Of a DNA stretch of 64,000 bases, positions 58,950 through 64,000 are shown one piece after another (within the stretch, counting starts at the first letter, position 1; every line of letters begins with the position of its first letter). The stretch spans positions 24,934-88,933 of the forward strand of contig CAKSPC010000003.1 of the NCBI GenBank assembly GCA_934481445.1. Direction: 5' to 3'. Under the pieces are notes generated by a model that worked only from the letters and a program-made list of their open reading frames with translations, did not search any database and was not told the origin of the DNA. The translations under genes were made by a program, and so were the position numbers. This DNA is from an uncultured Oscillospiraceae bacterium (GTDB taxonomy: Bacteria > Bacillota > Clostridia > Oscillospirales > Ruminococcaceae).

Positions 58950-61067
58950 TTAGCCGATAAGCGTGTTTGTGTCGATGATGAGGGATATGCTGCCGTCTCC
59001 CATGATGGTGCAGCCCGAAAGGCCCTCGCCCTTGATGTTGTACTTTGCAAGGTACTTCGGGAAAGGCTTTACGACCACCTGCTGTTCGCCGATGAGCTTG
59101 TCTGCGAAGATGCAGACGCTCTTGTTGTCGGTTTCGACAAGCAGGAGAATGCCCTCTTCAAGGTCGGTGACATCCGTATCTATGCCGAATTTCTCGTGCA
59201 TACGAAGTATCGGGTAGCATACGCCGCGTATCATTATCATCTCGTTGCCGCCTGTATCGCGGAGGATCTGGCTCGACTCCGCCTTGAAGCTTTCGCGGAT
59301 GGTGGAGATGGGCACCGTGAACACAAGGTCGCCTACGGTGACTTCCATGCCGTCGATGATTGCAAGGGTGAGCGGTATCTTGATGATGAACGTAGTGCCC
59401 TCGCCCTTCTTGCTGTCCACGATTATCGAGCCGCCGCACTTCTCAACGTTCGCCTTGACAACGTCCATGCCGACGCCGCGTCCGCTGAACTCCGTAACGG
59501 TTTCATTGGTGGAGAAGCCGGGGAGAAGTATGAGGTTCTGTATCTCCTTGATGGTGTATTCGCTTTCGGGCTTGGTGAGGATACCCTGCTTCCTTGCCTT
59601 TGCCATTATCTTTTCGGGGTCGATGCCTGCGCCGTCGTCGGATACGGTGATGATGACCTCGCCGGAAGCGTTCTGCGCGGTAAGTTTAACAATGCCCTTT
59701 GCCGCCTTGCCCTCGGCGATACGCTCTTCAACGTGCTCCTCGATACCGTGGTCCATGCAGTTTCTTACAAGGTGCATAAGCGGATCCTGCAGGCTGTCCA
59801 CGATGGACTTGTCCACCTCGGTATCCTCGCCCTCCATGACGAATTCAACGTCCTTGTTGAGCTTTTTCTTCATATCGCGGACGATCCTGTTCATCTTCTG
59901 GAATACGCCCGCCAGCGGAACCATTCTGATGGACATTACGGTATCCTGAAGCTCGCTTGTAAGCTTTCTGAGCTGGCGCGCCGCCTTGTTGAAGCTTTCA
60001 AGCTCCAGCCCCTCGAGGTCGGGGTTGGAGATTACCATGGATTCGGTGGTGATTATCTCGCCGACGATATCATGCAGTGCGTCCAGCTTCGCAAGGTTTA
60101 CGCTGATGAGGTTCTGCTTCTGTGCGCCGCCGGAAGCCTGTGCCTTTTCTACCGCCGCCTGTGCTTTCTCCACCGCGGTGGGAGCCTTTTCGGGGGCAGG
60201 CGCGGCTGCGGGGGCTGCGGGCTTTTCGGCCGCGGGAGCGGCAGCCTGCGCAGGCTCGGGTGGTATCTCCGCTGCGGGGGCGGCAGGGGTCTGCGAAATG
60301 ACCTCATACGACTGAACGTTCAGCGCGCTTTCTATCTGCTTCAATACATAATCGTTGCTGTCTATCGCGGTAAATGTGATAAGGAAGCCATGGTCGATGA
60401 TCTCCTTGGAGCTTTCGGAGTTGGTTTCGACGTCTGCGGGGGTGTATTCAAGGAACGAGCACTCCTCGCGGATCGTGTTTATCAGCAGGAACGCGCGCAG
60501 ATTCTCCATCTGGCAGCCGTCCTCAAAGAATACCCTTACCGTCACCTTATCTCCGCCCTGCGCGGGAGCGGGCTGCTCTGCGGGGGCAGCGGACGCGGAA
60601 GCAGAAGCGGCGGGCGCCGTCTGTGCGGGAGTCTCTCCCTTGGTTTCGCCGACAAGGGCGTCGCGCGCCTTGAGCAGCTTGTCTATTAGCTCGCTGAAAT
60701 CCAGCGCTTCGTATTCGCCGCCGACATTGTTCTGTATCATCTCTATCTGAGCCTTGTAGGAGTCGGACACCTGGAACACAAGGTCATAAACGAAGCTTAC
60801 GTCCGTTATGACGTCGGGGTTCTCTCTGATGACAAAGAACATATCCTCTGCCTTGTGGGCAAGCACGGACAGATTCTCAAAGCCCATCATTGCGGAAGAG
60901 CCCTTGATAGTGTGCATGATACGGAAGATCTCCTTGATATCTTCGCTCTCGAATGCGTTCGCCTGCTCTGTGCGCAGCAGTATTTCATCGAGCTGCTCCA
61001 GCAGGGAATTGGTTTCATAGAAGTACATATCGAGCATTGCTTCCATGCCAGGTTCTATTTTTGCCAT
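58950..61067 (-). CDS. cheA: Chemotaxis histidine kinase CheA
   Basis: A 705-residue CheA. HPt domain with phosphorylated His52 in FRIMHTIKGSSAMMGF; P2-like region (about 160-270) flanked by Ala/Pro-rich linkers; dimerisation helices (about 330-400: LISVNLAKLDALHDIVGEIITTES); HATPase (about 410-565: HLVRNCMDHGIE, ISDDGAGIDPEKI and GRGVGMDVVKANVE); CheW-like domain at the C-terminus. Start ATG 61067 (MAKIEPGMEAMLDMYF), with AGGAAC upstream. The upstream flank faces a FliK-like gene in the opposite direction. No cheY is present in the window. Confidence 0.97.
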   Translation of the reverse strand: MAKIEPGMEAMLDMYFYETNSLLEQLDEILLRTEQANAFESEDIKEIFRIMHTIKGSSAMMGFENLSVLAHKAEDMFFVIRENPDVITDVSFVYDLVFQVSDSYKAQIEMIQNNVGGEYEALDFSELIDKLLKARDALVGETKGETPAQTAPAASASASAAPAEQPAPAQGGDKVTVRVFFEDGCQMENLRAFLLINTIREECSFLEYTPADVETNSESSKEIIDHGFLITFTAIDSNDYVLKQIESALNVQSYEVISQTPAAPAAEIPPEPAQAAAPAAEKPAAPAAAPAPEKAPTAVEKAQAAVEKAQASGGAQKQNLISVNLAKLDALHDIVGEIITTESMVISNPDLEGLELESFNKAARQLRKLTSELQDTVMSIRMVPLAGVFQKMNRIVRDMKKKLNKDVEFVMEGEDTEVDKSIVDSLQDPLMHLVRNCMDHGIEEHVEERIAEGKAAKGIVKLTAQNASGEVIITVSDDGAGIDPEKIMAKARKQGILTKPESEYTIKEIQNLILLPGFSTNETVTEFSGRGVGMDVVKANVEKCGGSIIVDSKKGEGTTFIIKIPLTLAIIDGMEVTVGDLVFTVPISTIRESFKAESSQILRDTGGNEMIMIRGVCYPILRMHEKFGIDTDVTDLEEGILLLVETDNKSVCIFADKLIGEQQVVVKPFPKYLAKYNIKGEGLSGCTIMGDGSISLIIDTNTLIG

Positions 61068-61157
61068 AATATCAGTTCCTTTCCGATAGACGCGCGTATG
61101 CACACGGCGTTTTTCTATAAAAATTTTTCAAAAACCCTTTATTATTCTGAAATTTTA

Positions 61158-61166
61158 TGCTAAAAT
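61158..61166 (+). promoter_or_regulatory. Extended -10 promoter of the FliK-like gene
   Basis: TGC followed by TAAAAT (61161-61166) forms an extended -10 element without a good -35. It lies upstream of the attenuator-like hairpin at 61181. Confidence 0.4.
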
Positions 61167-61180
61167 AAATATATTAAGGC

Positions 61181-61208
61181 GCTGCCGCGAGGCGGCGGCC
61201 GTTTTTGA
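61181..61208 (+). terminator. Attenuator-like hairpin in the FliK-like leader
   Basis: An 8-bp GC-rich stem (61181-61188 / 61192-61199) with a 3-nt loop followed by T5, inside the leader just before the FliK-like gene. Confidence 0.5.
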
Positions 61209-61241
61209 CTTTTTTATCCGCTCACCGAGGAGGGAATAAGG

Positions 61242-63254
61242 ATGGCGCAGATCCCACAGATTAACAACCCGATAACCGCGAAAAACTATAACTACAGTCC
61301 GCGTCAGCAGGATGAAAACACCGAGCCCTTTGACATCGTAAAGCTTACGGGCGTCGGCAATGCGGGCGGGGCGACGGATGCGGGCGCGCGCAGCCGCCTT
61401 GAGATGGGCAACCGCGAGCTTATCCCGATGTCGGTGCAGGTGGCGAAGGATCCCACTCTTGCGGTGGAGATGCTGAAGGACCTGCTTAACGTCGAGGTGC
61501 TCAATCAGGCGCTTATAACGGGCCACACCGATCTTTACGGCAAGCTGGAAGACCTCGCTTCCCAGCTTTATGTAAAGCCCGGGGATCTTGTCGAGGAAAT
61601 ACAGAATCAGGAGCAGCAGAACACCATGTTCAGCGGCCACGAGTTCTACGATGTTCTCCGCGAGGTGGCAAAGACCACCACCGCTCCCGAGACCCGCGAG
61701 CTTATCGGCAACCTGCTCAAATCGCTGAATTTCGCGCAGAACAAGAACGAGATACTCGGAGCGCTGCGCGCAAATCTGAAATTTCTTTCGGAATACTACT
61801 CTCCGAACGAAAAGCTTTCCGCGAAGCTGCTCAATCTGTCACAGCAGTGGGGCGCGCAGGACGCCGAGAAGTATTTCGACTATCTCAAGGGCGAAACGCT
61901 GAACATCCTCAAGGACGTCAGCGGAAGCCTGCTGAACGACGACAAGACGCAGATGCTCATCCCGCTCATCGTACATAATCTTTCCCGCTACAACAACAGC
62001 CCGTATATGTGCAAGGAGTATTTCAACCTGCTTATGACGCAGATATCTTCGGGGACGCTGCGGGAGGCTCTGAAAAATTCGTTCAGCCGCCTTTATTCGG
62101 CGATATTCGATAAAAAACCGATGCAGGACCCCATGGCGGCGGACGGCGCAAAAAACACCGATGCACCCGATAATGCTCCTTTAGATAATTATACTACAAA
62201 TTCTTCACAAAATCAACCTATTTCCGATACCGACGGCAACAAAAATTTTGCAAACGGAAATATATCCGATGAATCCCCCACGGCGGACGGCGAAAATACA
62301 GCCGTGCAGGCGGGCGGGGGCGACGCGCAGACCGAGCAGACGGAGCAGGATCCTGCCCCCGAGCTTACGGGATGGAAGAAATTCATGAACGAAAGCATGA
62401 GCACCCGCGGATATATGCAGGAGCTGAAAAGCAGCGGGTACAACATCGAGCACATTCTCTCGGCGTACAACCGCGGAAAGCTTGAGGGCATGGACGCGGT
62501 GGCGCTGCTGACGAAAGGGCTGTTTCTCGGCGAGGACGGCGAGGAGCAGGCAAACGCCATGCTCGCGGAGCTTTCCAAGACAAACACGATGCAGGAGCTT
62601 ATCGACGACCTGAACGGTATACTCCGCGCGATGCCCGACATACCGCTGCGCGAGCGGCTTTACGGCGTGTTCGTGGATATTATCGACAAAATGTCGGTGA
62701 AGAACGAGCTGCCGCAGCACGGAGTACGCCCGCCGGTAAGCTCCACGCTGGATCATCTGACGGATTTTATACAGGAGAACATAAACAACCCCGCGCTGAA
62801 ATCTCTCGACAGCTTCAACGCCGCGAACCTTTTGCAGAGCCTGCTCAACGCCCCGGGAGTATTCACGCCGCTGGCTCATTACATCCTGCCGCTGGACGTG
62901 GACGGAACAAAGGCGTTCGGCGAACTCTGGGTGGACAACGACGAAAACAACCCGAACAACACCCCGGGCACGCAGCGAAACTACCACCTGTTCCTTACGT
63001 TCGATGTGGAGAGCATCGGGCGGTTCGAGCTGGATATGTACGCCCTCGGCGAGGAAGTGAACATCGCGCTGCTTTACCCGCCGAAGTTCGAGAAGCAGAT
63101 AGACCCGATGAAAGAGCGCGTTACGAAGATAATCCGAAACAGCGGATATTCCGCGAGAACATTCGAAACGGCGCCGCTGAAGAAGCCGCATAATCTCGTT
63201 GAGATATTCCCGAAGATAACCGACAAGCGCACCACGCTCAACGCAAGAGTTTAA
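61242..63254 (+). CDS. FliK C-terminal-domain-like protein
   Basis: A 670-residue hydrophilic protein without signal peptide. The first 320 residues are helical and unlike any family I know; a low-complexity Asn/Asp/Ser/Thr-rich linker runs from about 300 to 375; the last 130 residues (VDGTKAFGELWVD...HLFLTFDVESIGRFELDMYALGEEVNIALLYPP) resemble the FliK C-terminal domain that contacts FlhB at the export gate. It precedes a FlhB C-terminal-like gene by 63 bp, the same order as the Bacillus pair ylqG-ylqH. It sits beside the chemotaxis operon. GAGGAGGG precedes the ATG. Confidence 0.7.
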   Translation: MAQIPQINNPITAKNYNYSPRQQDENTEPFDIVKLTGVGNAGGATDAGARSRLEMGNRELIPMSVQVAKDPTLAVEMLKDLLNVEVLNQALITGHTDLYGKLEDLASQLYVKPGDLVEEIQNQEQQNTMFSGHEFYDVLREVAKTTTAPETRELIGNLLKSLNFAQNKNEILGALRANLKFLSEYYSPNEKLSAKLLNLSQQWGAQDAEKYFDYLKGETLNILKDVSGSLLNDDKTQMLIPLIVHNLSRYNNSPYMCKEYFNLLMTQISSGTLREALKNSFSRLYSAIFDKKPMQDPMAADGAKNTDAPDNAPLDNYTTNSSQNQPISDTDGNKNFANGNISDESPTADGENTAVQAGGGDAQTEQTEQDPAPELTGWKKFMNESMSTRGYMQELKSSGYNIEHILSAYNRGKLEGMDAVALLTKGLFLGEDGEEQANAMLAELSKTNTMQELIDDLNGILRAMPDIPLRERLYGVFVDIIDKMSVKNELPQHGVRPPVSSTLDHLTDFIQENINNPALKSLDSFNAANLLQSLLNAPGVFTPLAHYILPLDVDGTKAFGELWVDNDENNPNNTPGTQRNYHLFLTFDVESIGRFELDMYALGEEVNIALLYPPKFEKQIDPMKERVTKIIRNSGYSARTFETAPLKKPHNLVEIFPKITDKRTTLNARV

Positions 63255-63317
63255 GGCAAGACACGCGCAAAAACCACAAGCTGGTCTTTGTGTGGTGTTG
63301 TCTAAGGAGGAGATAAT

Positions 63318-63626
63318 ATGCCCAAGCACCCTATGCCGCCCGCAAACAACAAGCGAATTTACGGGCAGAACGCCGCCGTTGCTCTTAAATACAACCCCGA
63401 TATGAATTACGCGCCCGTTGTGGTCGCCTCGGGGCTGGGGGAGCTGGCGCAGAGAATAGTCAACATCGCAGACGAAGCGGGCGTGCCCGTCTACCGCGAC
63501 GACAGCGTTGCCGCCCTGCTGGTAATGCTCAACGCCGGCGAAACAATCCCGAAAGAGCTGTATCAGATCGTCGCGGCGATTTACGCGGAGGTCGTGTATA
63601 CGGCTAACGATATGAGGAAGAAATAA
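63318..63626 (+). CDS. FlhB C-terminal-domain-like protein (FlhX/YlqH type)
   Basis: A 102-residue homologue of the cytoplasmic domain of the flagellar/type III export switch protein FlhB. AVALKYNPDMNYAPVVVASGLGELAQRIVNIADEAGVPVYRDDSVAALL aligns with the FlhB segment around its autocleavage site, but the NPTH motif is replaced by NPDM and there is no membrane part. Such stand-alone proteins (Bacillus YlqH) exist outside flagellar clusters. GGAGGAGA precedes the ATG. Its partner is probably the FliK-like protein encoded just upstream. Confidence 0.85.
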   Translation: MPKHPMPPANNKRIYGQNAAVALKYNPDMNYAPVVVASGLGELAQRIVNIADEAGVPVYRDDSVAALLVMLNAGETIPKELYQIVAAIYAEVVYTANDMRKK

Positions 63627-63637
63627 ATATAAAAGCT

Positions 63638-63664
63638 CCCCCCGGAAAACGGGGTGGGTTTTTG
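63638..63664 (+). terminator. Terminator after the FlhB-like gene
   Basis: A C-rich/G-rich stem (CCCCCCG / CGGGGTGGG) with a 4-5 nt loop followed by T5. Confidence 0.6.
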
Positions 63665-63670
63665 TTCATA

Positions 63671-63699
63671 TTGACACAATAAACGAACCGTGATATAAT
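63671..63699 (+). promoter_or_regulatory. Consensus sigma-A promoter of the RidA-like gene
   Basis: TTGACA (63671-63676), 17 bp, TATAAT (63694-63699): a perfect match, start near 63706. Confidence 0.85.
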
Positions 63700-63738
63700 G
63701 TACTTGCAGAATGTTTTTATATGAACATGGAGGAGATT

Positions 63739-64000
63739 ATGGAAGGCATAGCAAGGTACGATGTAAACGAGGAATGGGCGCATTCCGGAATGATCAGGGC
63801 AGGGGATTTCTGCTTTCTGAATTACTGCGCCGGGAATGTCGGTGGAACCATTGAAGAGCAGATAAACGGTGCGTTCGACGAGATGGAACGGCGTCTGGCT
63901 CTTGTCGGGCTTACGCTGGAAAGCGTGGTTCAGATGGACTGCCTGTTCCGCGATGTATGGAATATCCCGGTGATGGAAAAAGTGATAAAAGAGCGGTTTA
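63739..64000 (+). CDS. RidA (YjgF) family protein, 5' part
   Basis: The gene continues past the window; 87 codons are visible. The run GTIEEQINGAFDEMERRLALVGLTLESVVQMDCLFRD is the RidA/YjgF core, enzymes that hydrolyse reactive enamine/imine intermediates (2-aminoacrylate). The conserved substrate-carboxylate Arg is normally further on and lies outside. GGAGGAG precedes ATG 63739; an ATG six codons earlier (63721) is a possible alternative start. Confidence 0.88.
   Translation, partial: MEGIARYDVNEEWAHSGMIRAGDFCFLNYCAGNVGGTIEEQINGAFDEMERRLALVGLTLESVVQMDCLFRDVWNIPVMEKVIKERF

Noticed and set aside
1-64000. tRNA, rRNA, CRISPR arrays, prophage and transposase genes
   Set aside because: I looked for tRNA cloverleaf patterns, regularly spaced repeats and phage or IS proteins and found none; weak tRNA matches could be missed by eye.

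Overview
The window looks like chromosome of a spore-forming, low-to-moderate GC Clostridium-class Firmicute, most like an Oscillospiraceae/Ruminococcus-type gut bacterium. Evidence: spoIIE and a SpoIIQ-type LytM protein, greA-lysS, an ECF-type queuosine-precursor transporter behind a preQ1 riboswitch, a chemotaxis operon next to a FlhB-like small protein, intracellular glycogen/starch enzymes (glycogen phosphorylase, two GH13), GH5 and GH51 glycosidase-family genes and two large EAL proteins. No rRNA, tRNA, CRISPR array, prophage or transposase gene was seen. Almost every recognisable promoter is a sigma-A type with exactly 17 bp between the hexamers.

Layout. 1-5.5 kb (minus): fragment of a TerB-N protein, then an operon der - membrane protein - plsY - gpsA - Abi/HEPN. 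6.2-7.3 kb: two acetyltransferases. 7.5-12.3 kb (minus): SpoIIQ-like peptidase, lipoprotein, a frameshifted secreted cysteine-peptidase-like gene, and an operon of lipoprotein - ECF sigma factor - anti-sigma factor. 12.4-19.4 kb (minus): a three-gene operon of two multidomain EAL (c-di-GMP phosphodiesterase) proteins around an alpha/beta hydrolase. 19.8-22.4 kb: GH13 amylase and dprA. 22.7-28.7 kb (minus): metG, unknown gene, TatD, GNAT, CBS/CorC protein, nth, Nudix. 29-36 kb (plus): PucR/CdaR-type regulator, ftsEX, S41 protease, greA, lysS, membrane protein. 36-39 kb: small hypotheticals and a divergent GH5-like lipoprotein. 39.5-46 kb (plus): GH25 lysozyme, glgP, GH13. 46-49 kb: a 0.7 kb inverted-repeat element and spoIIE. 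49.3-51.6 kb: TPR-like protein, dCMP deaminase, rsmA, queT. 51.8-54.2 kb: AraC regulator divergent from a GH51 arabinofuranosidase. 54.5-56.4 kb: DUF6171, metallophosphatase, copper-chaperone-like HMA protein. 56.4-61.1 kb (minus): cheA-cheW-cheR-cheB. 61.2-64 kb: FliK-like protein, FlhB C-terminal-like protein and the start of a RidA-family gene.

Integration. Glycogen breakdown genes (GH13, glgP, GH13), arabinose release (GH51 with its own AraC) and the GH5/GH25 secreted proteins fit a saccharolytic gut lifestyle. Envelope and division functions (plsY, gpsA, ftsEX, S41 protease, SpoIIE/SpoIIQ) and signalling (c-di-GMP, chemotaxis, ECF sigma) form separate operons. Many intergenic gaps carry copies of one mosaic family of hairpin-rich repeats, and these, the inverted-repeat element at 46.1-46.8 kb, the hairpin array at 54.2-54.5 kb and the structured leader at 41.1-41.3 kb are the least explained parts of the window. 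The clearest regulatory signals are the AraC-type phased repeats at 52.6 kb, the CsoR-like operator at 56.03 kb and the preQ1-I riboswitch at 51.66-51.70 kb.
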